Shown here: one piece after another, positions 17,395-26,173 of the stretch
Position numbering within the stretch: the first letter of the stretch is position 1
Layout of the letters: each line of letters begins with the position of its first letter
Source: Algoriphagus marinus
Lineage (GTDB): Bacteria; Bacteroidota; Bacteroidia; Cytophagales; Cyclobacteriaceae
Assembly: GCF_001936475.1 (NCBI RefSeq)
Contig: NZ_MSPQ01000002.1
Coordinates: forward strand, 310,001-374,000
Length of the DNA: 64,000 nucleotides
Direction: 5' to 3'
Position numbers and translations under genes: made by a program
Notes under the pieces: model-generated
The model's database searches: none
The model's input: only the letters and a program-made list of their open reading frames with translations
Told to the model about the DNA's origin: nothing

Positions 17395-17779
17395 TCAGGA
17401 TAGTCTTCGTGTGGAAAAATGTGGATCCCAAAAGCCTTGCTGTTCCAGTTCTTGATCTATCTGAATATTAATTTCTTCGATTTTTTCCTGCAAACCATGA
17501 TAATAAGTATGCAAGGTTTCCCTTAAAAAAAACTTGAAATCAAGGCGTTCTTAAATTCATCAAGTAAGTAAAAAAAGAGTAAAGGCTAGTTTCGGATTTC
17601 AATGAGGTATTTCTCTTCAATTTTTTTGGTTTGTACTTCGGTATTCCAATTATTAATCTGAACAGCAAACAAAATTCCAATCACTACTAGGATGATTTCA
17701 CCTATAGCATACTTGAGGTATTTTCCAGTTTTGCCATTGGAGCGTAATTGCTGCCTGATTTTCTAAAAAATTTGATCAT
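17395..17779 (-). pseudogene. DUF6090 family pseudogene with internal deletion
   Basis: From the ATG at 17779 it reads MIKFFRK, then the same one-base loss seen in the 7400 copy, then in the shifted frame GKYLKYAIGEIILVVIGILF and NNWNTEVQTKKIEEKYL, ending EIRN and a stop. What follows jumps to the C-terminal block of the family (RETLHTYYHGLQEKIEE...IDQELEQQGFWD) with a stop at 17395; about 330 bp of the middle are missing. It follows full-length corA by about 120 bp, as the 6684-7400 copy follows CorA fragment 2. Confidence 0.8.
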
Positions 17780-17898
17780 GATTTTTTTAAGTTATACTAA
17801 TCGTAAAACTATTGTCTTATTTTAAAGAATTGCAAAGGCTCTTTATAAACTAAATATGCCAATCCTGTTCAGATGAACACTCAGGTTTTCTTATTTCT

Positions 17899-18987
17899 TC
17901 AAAGCCACTTTTTCCTTCTGAAATAAATCAGCATCGAAAATGCAACTAATAACATCACTCCCCACATGATATAATAACTATATTGATAATGGAGCTCGGG
18001 GACATTGTCAAAATTGGTTCCATAGATCCCGGCAATAAAGGTCAAGGGAATAAAAACTACGGAAAAGACCGTCAGAAATTTCATGATATCATTTAGCTTG
18101 CTGCTAATGGTAGTATGGTAAATATTCAACTGATCGGATAAAATCTCCCGGTAACTATCCGAGGAATCACTTGCCTGACTGATATTATCCTGAAGCTCCT
18201 TGAAGTGAACATAGGTGCTTTCAGTGATCAATTCAGACTCCATTTTAGCCAGGGAAAAAATCATTTCTTTGGCCGGTTTTATGTTTCTCCGAATGAAATT
18301 TAATTCGCGCTTATAGTTATTGATTTCATTAATCACATCCTGATTGGGATTGATCAGGAGGTTTTCTTCCAGTGTTTCGACTTTTTCGCCTAGCAGGCTG
18401 ATCACATATAAATAGTTATCCACCACAATATCCAGCAAGGCAAAAGTCAAATAGTCCGTTCCCCCATTTCGGATTCGCTTTTTCTGTTTTCGGATTCGCT
18501 CCCGTACGGGCTCGAAGACATCTCCCTTATTTTCCTGAAAAGTAATCAGCACAGATTTGGTCAAAATCAAACTCAGATTTTCTACCATAATGGACCCGTT
18601 TTTTGGGTCTTGCTGCATCATTTTGATGGTGATCAAAGTGCAGTTATCATAATCAATGATTTTTGGTCGAGCCTCGGTATTGAGTACCTCTGCCATAACC
18701 ATGCTATCAAAATCAAACGCTTCCGTTATTTGATCCATGATGGCCAAATTGTGAAGCCCATCAATATTCAACCAAGTAACGGTGGTTTCGTCTTGGTATT
18801 TACTGATTTCCTTTACTGTTTGAATTGAATCTTCGCTCAAGCTATTTGCGTCGAAATTTATAATCCTGAGCAACACTTGATCAATCTTTTTTTCTCCACG
18901 GAAGATTAATTCATCTGGCGATTGACCTATTTCTTGCTTTTGTTTCTTCGAATATCTTGCCATAAGTTTTAATTTTTTGAAGGGCAT
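17899..18987 (-). CDS. corA: CorA-family divalent cation transporter with GTN pore motif
   Basis: A 362-aa inner-membrane protein: cytoplasmic alpha/beta domain (about 1-230), long stalk helix (about 230-300) and two C-terminal transmembrane helices. The family is a homopentameric Mg2+/Co2+/Ni2+ channel. The signature YGMNF, which forms the selectivity filter in known CorA proteins, is here IYGTNF (Met to Thr), so ion choice could differ. It ends FRRKKWL. A second possible start at 18963 (MARYSKKQ) looks as good as the first because no ribosome-binding signal helps. It is the only complete one of three copies in this window. The gene symbol rests on family, not on proven transport. Confidence 0.85.
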   Translation of the reverse strand: MPFKKLKLMARYSKKQKQEIGQSPDELIFRGEKKIDQVLLRIINFDANSLSEDSIQTVKEISKYQDETTVTWLNIDGLHNLAIMDQITEAFDFDSMVMAEVLNTEARPKIIDYDNCTLITIKMMQQDPKNGSIMVENLSLILTKSVLITFQENKGDVFEPVRERIRKQKKRIRNGGTDYLTFALLDIVVDNYLYVISLLGEKVETLEENLLINPNQDVINEINNYKRELNFIRRNIKPAKEMIFSLAKMESELITESTYVHFKELQDNISQASDSSDSYREILSDQLNIYHTTISSKLNDIMKFLTVFSVVFIPLTFIAGIYGTNFDNVPELHYQYSYYIMWGVMLLVAFSMLIYFRRKKWL

Positions 18988-19327
18988 TTAGCTAAAATTC
19001 GTTGAGTTGAAATCATATGCATTGAACTCATTTAGAACAAAATTCAAGGCTCTATTTCAATTTTCATTCTGAAAGGAGAAATTATCTGCTTTGGATAGCT
19101 TTGATTACTTGAACAGTGTTTCAGGTGATTTACCAAACTTAACTATCCAACAATAAGCTTTTGCTTAATTTATAAAAAAAGACCAACAATGGATTTTCTA
19201 AGAACCTGAATAAGATATACTCAGAATAAGAGGAGGCGTTTCCGGAACAAGCATTTTCTACCGCTAAAGAGAGAGAATAAGTTCGGAACACCTGAATTGA
19301 TCTTTTACAAGTGAAAACGAATCAACT
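18988..19327. other. intergenic region between corA and a membrane-protein gene
   Basis: This 340-bp stretch lies upstream of corA and downstream of the next minus-strand gene. I see no gene, hairpin terminator or clear promoter box in it. Confidence 0.4.
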
Positions 19328-20044
19328 TTAGCCGACTACCCAGGAACTGAAGGTTTTCCAGAAGTCGAATTTGTAAAAATACAGAACCGAGTAATGGTAC
19401 ATCAAAACCACCAATAAGGCAAAAGGGAAAACATTCCATCGCTTATGCGATTTCCAATCCCAAATACTTAGCCCTACTAAAATCAAATCCGCCATGAGGA
19501 AGCCTACCACTGGTAAAATAGGATTCCCTTCGATGGTGTAGAGATGTGGAATTAATGATGGGAAATAAAACCCTATAATCCGATCTGTAGCAGGTGTCAC
19601 CATAGGGAAAATGGTGCAGATCATATATCGTGCATGAAGTCCAACCCTTTTTTTATGATAGATCGAAAGGCCGTAAAAAATCACAAAAGCAATCAGTGCG
19701 TTGATCACCAAAGCCACAAAAAAGTAATCCATTGTACTTAGCTGTACTCCATTGAGTTTATATCGCAGTAAATCAATCGTCGTGAAAATCAATATCGGTA
19801 CGAGCACATAAGAAAATTTACCAATAGACTTATGTAGGGAGTTCATTCTCGCCCGAATCAGAAAAGGCTGTACAACCAGCATCAAACACCAAATAATCAA
19901 CGCAATGCCGTGTGTGTGCATGCGATAATTCTCCTGATCCAGAATCCTGGTAAAGTAAGTAAACCAGAAACCTATCAGGATTAAGACAAAGAAGCCCGCA
20001 AAAAAGTAATGGCTCCGTTGATTTAGCTGCTTTTCTAATTTCAT
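19328..20044 (-). CDS. multi-pass membrane protein, DUF2306-like layout
   Basis: A 238-aa protein with about seven predicted transmembrane segments. It carries the blocks MHTHGIALIIWCLMLVVQP and LHKSIGKFSYVLVP; paired His residues next to membrane helices with this spacing recall DUF2306 and cytochrome b561-like membrane proteins, where they may bind haem, but that is only a resemblance. Transcribed divergently from the DoxX-like gene. The ATG at 20044 gives a basic N-terminus before the first helix. No function can be assigned. Confidence 0.7.
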   Translation of the reverse strand: MKLEKQLNQRSHYFFAGFFVLILIGFWFTYFTRILDQENYRMHTHGIALIIWCLMLVVQPFLIRARMNSLHKSIGKFSYVLVPILIFTTIDLLRYKLNGVQLSTMDYFFVALVINALIAFVIFYGLSIYHKKRVGLHARYMICTIFPMVTPATDRIIGFYFPSLIPHLYTIEGNPILPVVGFLMADLILVGLSIWDWKSHKRWNVFPFALLVVLMYHYSVLYFYKFDFWKTFSSWVVG

Positions 20045-20361
20045 CTGTTTATAATTGTTTTTTAATGGTCATATGGAATGCCCTGATCCCGATATTTATC
20101 GGGACATTCCCCTCCCGAAACCAGTTCGGGACAAATTGTGTGAGAAGCACCTCTCATGGGCATTTCATGTCTTTAAATTTTTACCCTTTTATGAATATTC
20201 CTTGGGCGATTTTGGGAAAATAAGTTGGCTGACTGGGTCTATTTGGCTGGTATTCATATTAAAATGAGTTATTTATCAGCTGAAAAATAAGAAAGTTTAG
20301 AATTTCTGTAACAAATCCTAATTTTCTCCCTTCTTCAATCAAATGATAAATTTAACGCCTA
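20045..20361. other. divergent intergenic region with palindromes
   Basis: This 317-bp stretch separates two divergent membrane-protein genes. It contains the paired palindromes at 20075-20131; otherwise I see nothing. The small plus-strand open frame here runs through the palindromes and is not credible. Confidence 0.5.
20075..20131. repeat. REP-like paired palindromes
   Basis: Two hairpins lie 8 bp apart: TCCCGATATTTATCGGGA (20087-20104, with outer arms GGAATG/CATTCC) and TCCCGAA...TTCGGGA (20113-20131). Paired GC-rich stems sharing the TCCCGA core in an AT-rich spacer resemble repetitive extragenic palindromes. Only one instance is in this window. Confidence 0.6.
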
Positions 20362-20958
20362 ATGAAGCTTAAAAAACTCATCATCCAAGGCATCTCTGTT
20401 TTCTTAGGTTTTACTTTTTGGGGATCGGGAATGGCAAAGCTATTCTTTGAGCATAAGTTTTTTGGCTGGATGGGACCGGTCTGGTTGATCGATGAACTGG
20501 CGAAATATGACCTTGGGTTTTATGGTGCTTTTATAGCCTATTTCCAAGTCATAATCGGCTACTTACTCGTTACCACACGGTACAAATTGCTGGGCAGTAT
20601 TATGATGCTTCCGCTGTTGGCCAATATTCTGATGGTGACTATTTCCCTCCAATGGAAGGGTACACCTTTTGTGATTTGCTTTTTTCTACTTCTCAACACG
20701 ATCTTGCTTTGGCAGTACCGTGACTTTTTTAGGCCTTTAATTGACGAGGGAAAAAGTAGTGCAGACATCAACCGCAGAACTCCCAAAACTTGGTCTGGAC
20801 ACTTGGTTTGGCTCTCCGGTTTAGGTTTACAGATTCTTGCAATCGCGGTTTCCTATTACCATTGGCCCCTTTCTTTAGGAATTTCTCTGGCGGGTTTGGT
20901 CATTTCTCTTATGAGTTTTGTAGTGGACAAAAATCATACAACAGGATTAAAATCATAA
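20362..20958 (+). CDS. DoxX-like membrane protein
   Basis: A 198-aa inner-membrane protein with about five to six hydrophobic segments. The opening FLGFTFWGSGMAKLFF is like the DoxX/DoxD-type families, where a first helix ends in G..K and is followed by an amphipathic loop. A soluble insert (DEGKSSADINRRTPKTWSG, about 133-151) divides it into two halves. Substrate or redox role is unknown. It stands alone between a divergent membrane-protein gene and tamB, from which a 166-bp gap separates it. Confidence 0.65.
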   Translation: MKLKKLIIQGISVFLGFTFWGSGMAKLFFEHKFFGWMGPVWLIDELAKYDLGFYGAFIAYFQVIIGYLLVTTRYKLLGSIMMLPLLANILMVTISLQWKGTPFVICFFLLLNTILLWQYRDFFRPLIDEGKSSADINRRTPKTWSGHLVWLSGLGLQILAIAVSYYHWPLSLGISLAGLVISLMSFVVDKNHTTGLKS

Positions 20959-21142
20959 CCAGAATTAATAAGCCCTCATCTATCTTATTTTTCTTCCTGG
21001 CTTCTCGATTTTCCCAGCTTCTTTTTGCAGAAGAACCAAAAGGGTAAGACCAAAAATTATTCTTTTCTTAACAATGTGGCTTACTTCTTGGTCTTTTATA
21101 AAGGATATTTCAACTTGTATTTGAATCAATCTTTTAACTGAA

Positions 21143-24100
21143 ATCATAAAAAAGTACCTGCTCAAATTTTTGAAGATCCTTGGCATTTCAATAGGTATTC
21201 TATTGATTCTCTTCATTGCCTTGATCTTTTTTATTCGAAGTCCTTGGGGGCAGGGGATAATAGTGAACAAAGCAACTACCTATCTTCAAAATAAAACTGG
21301 CGCTGAAGTAAGCGTAGGGAAGCTTTTTATCACATTCTCAGGAAATGTCAGCCTTGAAGAGTTTTATATTTCGGATATTGATGGAGACACCTTGGTCTAT
21401 TCAAAGAATCTGGAAGCCGGAATTTCATTTCTTCCACTGATTCAAGATGGTTCTATCCATGTAAGCAAATTCAATTGGGAAGGTTTAACAGCCAGAATTA
21501 AACGTCCCGAAAGTACTGGGAAATTCAATTTTGAATACCTGATTGAAGCATTTTCGTCTACTGATGAAGCAACAATTGCTGCTGATAGTACAGCAACCGA
21601 TAGTGCTTCTTTAAATATTTCACTTTCGCCAGTTACGCTCAAAGATTTTGACATCACTTACCTAGATGAAGTCTCTGGGATTGAAGCCCAATTAAAGCTT
21701 GGAGATTTTGAATTGGCTATTCCAACCTTGGATTTGGAAAGTTATGTTTTTGGGATTAAGTCAATCTCTCTTGAAAAAAGCAGCATTCAATACAAACAAA
21801 CCAAACCTTTTCCTGCATCTGAAGAAACTGAGGAGGAATCCATTTTGCCGATTATTCGAATCGAAAATCTATCCCTTAGCGACATCACTTTAGATTATGA
21901 TAATCCTGTTGACCGGCAATTAGCAAGGGTAAAAATCGGAGAATTGACACTTCAGATTCCTGAAATAGATTTATCAAATCAAAACGTAGAGATTAACCAA
22001 ATCAGCCTTTCGGAGTCCAATATTTTATACCATGATTTTTCGACACCAGACAGTCTCTCTCCCAATTCTATAGAAGCTGATTCTTCTTCATTCACATGGC
22101 CAAACTGGAATGTGGATTTAAAAGCGCTTGCATTGAATAACAACCAGATTGAATACAAAACCAAAGACCAAGAAGCTCAGGTTGGAGTTTTTAATCCAGA
22201 AGTAATCCTTCTCGAAAATTTAACTTTAGAAGCTAGTGATATCTATTTGGCAGATGAATCAGCAAGCTTCAACCTTGAAAATTTCCATTTTTTAGAAGCA
22301 AGCGGGTTTGAGTTGAAAGACTTGATTTTAGCATTAAAAACTACCGGTAATGAGACCGATATTTCAAGGTTCTTTATACAAACCAACAAGAGTCTTGTTG
22401 ATTCAAAAGCTAATTTAACCTACGAATCTATCCAGCAATTGATAAGAAATCCGGAGCTGGCAAAATTAGATTTAGAAATTTCTGACCTTGCCTTGGATGT
22501 AAGAGATAGTTACTTCTTTGCTCCAGAATTGGTAAATGATACACTAATCCAAGAACTAGCAAAATTTCCTTTTTTGGGCGATTTATCGGTTAAGGGAAAT
22601 TTGTCTGAATTAGAAATCCCACAATTAAATATCTCCTGGGATGAAACAGAATTTCAAGCGAAGGGAAGTGTTACAAATGCCTTGATCATTGATTCTTTGT
22701 TTTTTGACTTTCCTGAAATCAATTTTAAAACCAATAGAGGTACAATCAATCGATTTGTATCCGAATCAGATTATGGAATTCAATTGCCGGAGCAATTGGA
22801 TCTTCAGGCAAATGCAAGAGGAACATTGGAAGATTTATTAGCCGACTTGGATTTGCTCACTGATTTAGGAGAGATAAAATTGGCAGCCCGCTACCAAAAT
22901 CTGGATGAAATCGCTTTTGACGTAGCACTTCAATTAACAGAACTTCAACTGGGAGTATTACTTAAAAACCCAGACTTGGATACTTTATCCCTTGATCTTA
23001 AAGCGAAAGGAAATGGTACTAGCATTTATGATCTGAATGCAAGTCTTGAGTCCGATTTTGAACAATTAAATCTATATGGATCTGATTATTCCGGGCTTCA
23101 ATTAAATGGGGATATCATTAACGGATCTGGCGATATCAGCCTTTTTCTGGATTCAGATTATTTGAATTTTGATTTACTAAGTTCCGTCGCGCTGGATTCT
23201 GTTAATTCAAAAGTTAGTCTTGCGCTGGACCTCAAAGGTGCGGATTTTTATGAGCTAGGAATTTCCTCAAAAGAATCCAGAGCTAGACTAAAACTTGATG
23301 CAAACTTCGAGGGGAATTTAGATGATTTCAATGCCTCTGTTTTTTTACATGACGGTTTGGTGTTGCATGACAAAAAAAATTATCCAACTGGCCAACTTAA
23401 TCTTCAGGCACTTGTAAAGCCAGATTCCACAAGCGTAACCATTGACAGTAAACTGGCAAAAGGTTTTATCGAGACTAACACTAATCCATCAGCATTGGCT
23501 CAAGCTATTGAGAATCATTTCCTCCAATATTTAGGACAAAAAGATTCGGCCCAAGTAGCCCTCGATCGTAACATCGTGATGAATATGGATATATCAATTT
23601 TTGATGATCCGATTTTAGGTGAGGTTTTATTTCAAGGGCTGGAGCAGCTAGATTCCGGAAAAATAAAATTGTCTTATTTACAAGATTTAAACTCTCTTAC
23701 AGCGTCGGTTGATTTTCCATATATCGATTATTCAGGAACCTTGATTGATAATTTAGGGCTTGATATCACATCAAATTCGAGTAATCTCAATTTTGATTTT
23801 GGTTTTCAAGGATTGGCTTCCGGTCCTTTAAAAATCGGAAACACTTCCCTGACTGGTGAATTGGAAGATTCAAGAATTAATTTCGAGTTCAACTCTTTTG
23901 AAGAGGAAACGCAACTTTACAATGTGGCCTATGATATCGGATTAGATGGGGACACACTAAGTATTCACATCGATCCTGAAGATCTAATTCTTAACAAGAA
24001 TAGCTGGACCATCCCTGCTTCCAATCAAGTGCTTTATTCTGAAAACAGTTTAAGTTTTAGAGATTTCAGCTTTTCTCAAAATGGACAGGAACTTTCTCTC

Positions 24101-26173
24101 AGGAAGAATATTGAAGGCTTTACTGACGAAAATATTGCTATCCTTTTTCAAAATTTCAGGCTTTCCACATTTACCAGCCTATTGAATCCGGAGGAAATTA
24201 TAGCCGGAGGAAAATTAAATGGGCAGTTGGTCGTAGAGAACCCTTTTGGAGCAATCGGCCTAATGGGAAATCTAAAAATCGATAGTCTTCAAGCCGTGGG
24301 AGTGCCACTTGGCAATCTAAGTCTTGATGCTACAGCGAAAAACTCGGGAGACTACATTTTGGCTTTAAAATTAAGAGATGGGGGGATTGACCTGGACATG
24401 GATGGAGAATTCGTGGCAGATGAATCCGGAGGGGAATTCAATCTGACGCTTGATCTTCTCAAAGCAGAAATGACAAAAATTGCGGCCCTTTCCCAGGATC
24501 AAATTTTAGAAGCTTCGGGGTATTTGGAAGGTAAAGTAAGTGCAAGCGGGAAAACTAGCGAACCAAAATACCAAGGAGAATTTCAATTTCATGAGACCTC
24601 ATTTGTACCAGCACAACTAAGTACTAAGTATCTTTTGTCGGATGAAAAAATCACGCTAGACAATGATGGAGTCTACTTCAATCAATTGACAGTCCGAGAT
24701 GCTGACGACAATAAATTCACAGTTGATGGAGAGATCTCGACAAGTGATTTGACCAATCCTCGTTTTGACCTAAACCTGGTTGCCAAAAACTTTATGGTGG
24801 TGAATTCCACCAATATAGAGAATGAATTATTATATGGACGTGGAACCATTGATGCAGACGTATCCATCAAAGGGAATCTAAATCTCCCAATTGTCAAGGC
24901 CAATTTGAATATCAAAGAAAATACGGATTTGACATTTATAATCCCTGATTCACAACTTGATCTGGTAGAGCGAGACGGCGTCGTAATATTTGTAAACAAA
25001 GAAAATCCAGACGACTTTTTAACAAGCCAAACAGAAGAAAATACCACAGCATTTTCCGGTTTTGATATTCAAGCGCTATTAACCGCTGATCCAAAGGCAA
25101 AATTCAAGGTGGTCATCGATCCAAAAACCGGTGACAACCTTTTACTATCCGGAAGTGCCGATCTGCAAATGGATATTAATCCCAATGGCAGAATCACGCT
25201 AAGTGGAGCCTATGAAATAACAGAAGGACATTATGAAATGTCACTTTATAATTTGATCAGTAAAAAATTCTTGATCAATCCTGGAAGTAGAATTACCTGG
25301 AATGGTGATCCGATGGATGCAAATCTGGACATCCGAGCTATTTATGAGGTGAAAACTCCTGCCACAGAATTAATGTCTTCTCAAATTACCGGAAGTAATC
25401 AAGACACTAAGTCTCAGTACAAAACCCGACTTCCATTTTTGGTATACTTAAATGTAGCTGGGGAGTTGCTGAAACCTGAAATTTCCTTTGCTTTAGATAT
25501 GCCGGAAAATGATCGTGGAGCATTGGGAGGAAGTGTATATTCCCAAGTTTTGCAACTCAATGAACAAGATGATGAGTTAAACAAGCAGGTTTTCTCCCTT
25601 CTGGTTTTGAATAGATTCTTCCCTTCCCAAGGAAGTGATGGATCAAGTGGTGGTGCCGAAGCGATTGCCAGAAATAGCGCTAGTCAGATACTTTCAAGTC
25701 AAATGAATGCCCTTTCGAGCAAATTGTTTGGGGATAGTGGATTTCAAGTTGGGTTCGATTTTGACTCCTACCAAGATTATCAATCAGGAAGTGGACAGAA
25801 CCGAACTGATTTAAATATAAATGCTCAACAAAGCTTATTCAATGATCGTCTCGTGGTCGAAGTTGGCAGTCAGGTGGATTTGGAAGGAAGCTCACAAAAC
25901 ACCGATCAAGCAAATTCCCTCCTGGCGAATATCAGTATTGAATATATGCTAACTGATGATGGTAGGTGGAGAATAAAAGCGTTTCGGAAAAATCAATTTG
26001 AAAGTATTATTGATGGTCAGCTTGTAGTTACTGGGGCTGGTTTGATTTTCAACAGAGAGTTCAATGGATTCCGTGAACTTTGGAAGACTCCTGTGCAAAA
26101 AGAAAATAAAACTAACCCGATCGATGAGTTAAAAGAAAAGCAGCAAAATAGGGAGGAAGATGAAAATAAATAA
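21143..26173 (+). CDS. tamB: TamB/YtfN-type translocation and assembly module protein
   Basis: About 1670 aa. An N-terminal signal-anchor (GISIGILLILFIALIFF) is followed by a very long beta-helical AsmA/TamB-type domain and a C-terminal DUF490 domain (LSGAYEITEGHYEMSLYNLI, RNSASQILSSQMNALSSKLFGDSGFQVG). Such proteins bridge inner and outer membrane and are thought to move lipid or aid outer-membrane protein assembly, working with a TamA/TamL partner. The partner tamL overlaps its end by 14 bp. Odd: there is no ATG at the start. The reading frame opens after a stop at 21122-21124, and IKKYLLKFLKILGIS precedes the anchor; candidates are ATC/ATA (21143, 21146), CTG (21158) or TTG (21170). The coordinate given is the outermost plausible start. 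Confidence 0.88.
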   Translation: MIKKYLLKFLKILGISIGILLILFIALIFFIRSPWGQGIIVNKATTYLQNKTGAEVSVGKLFITFSGNVSLEEFYISDIDGDTLVYSKNLEAGISFLPLIQDGSIHVSKFNWEGLTARIKRPESTGKFNFEYLIEAFSSTDEATIAADSTATDSASLNISLSPVTLKDFDITYLDEVSGIEAQLKLGDFELAIPTLDLESYVFGIKSISLEKSSIQYKQTKPFPASEETEEESILPIIRIENLSLSDITLDYDNPVDRQLARVKIGELTLQIPEIDLSNQNVEINQISLSESNILYHDFSTPDSLSPNSIEADSSSFTWPNWNVDLKALALNNNQIEYKTKDQEAQVGVFNPEVILLENLTLEASDIYLADESASFNLENFHFLEASGFELKDLILALKTTGNETDISRFFIQTNKSLVDSKANLTYESIQQLIRNPELAKLDLEISDLALDVRDSYFFAPELVNDTLIQELAKFPFLGDLSVKGNLSELEIPQLNISWDETEFQAKGSVTNALIIDSLFFDFPEINFKTNRGTINRFVSESDYGIQLPEQLDLQANARGTLEDLLADLDLLTDLGEIKLAARYQNLDEIAFDVALQLTELQLGVLLKNPDLDTLSLDLKAKGNGTSIYDLNASLESDFEQLNLYGSDYSGLQLNGDIINGSGDISLFLDSDYLNFDLLSSVALDSVNSKVSLALDLKGADFYELGISSKESRARLKLDANFEGNLDDFNASVFLHDGLVLHDKKNYPTGQLNLQALVKPDSTSVTIDSKLAKGFIETNTNPSALAQAIENHFLQYLGQKDSAQVALDRNIVMNMDISIFDDPILGEVLFQGLEQLDSGKIKLSYLQDLNSLTASVDFPYIDYSGTLIDNLGLDITSNSSNLNFDFGFQGLASGPLKIGNTSLTGELEDSRINFEFNSFEEETQLYNVAYDIGLDGDTLSIHIDPEDLILNKNSWTIPASNQVLYSENSLSFRDFSFSQNGQELSLRKNIEGFTDENIAILFQNFRLSTFTSLLNPEEIIAGGKLNGQLVVENPFGAIGLMGNLKIDSLQAVGVPLGNLSLDATAKNSGDYILALKLRDGGIDLDMDGEFVADESGGEFNLTLDLLKAEMTKIAALSQDQILEASGYLEGKVSASGKTSEPKYQGEFQFHETSFVPAQLSTKYLLSDEKITLDNDGVYFNQLTVRDADDNKFTVDGEISTSDLTNPRFDLNLVAKNFMVVNSTNIENELLYGRGTIDADVSIKGNLNLPIVKANLNIKENTDLTFIIPDSQLDLVERDGVVIFVNKENPDDFLTSQTEENTTAFSGFDIQALLTADPKAKFKVVIDPKTGDNLLLSGSADLQMDINPNGRITLSGAYEITEGHYEMSLYNLISKKFLINPGSRITWNGDPMDANLDIRAIYEVKTPATELMSSQITGSNQDTKSQYKTRLPFLVYLNVAGELLKPEISFALDMPENDRGALGGSVYSQVLQLNEQDDELNKQVFSLLVLNRFFPSQGSDGSSGGAEAIARNSASQILSSQMNALSSKLFGDSGFQVGFDFDSYQDYQSGSGQNRTDLNINAQQSLFNDRLVVEVGSQVDLEGSSQNTDQANSLLANISIEYMLTDDGRWRIKAFRKNQFESIIDGQLVVTGAGLIFNREFNGFRELWKTPVQKENKTNPIDELKEKQQNREEDENK

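Noticed and set aside
20055..20267. Plus-strand 70-aa open frame
   Set aside because: It runs through the two palindromes and has no coding features.
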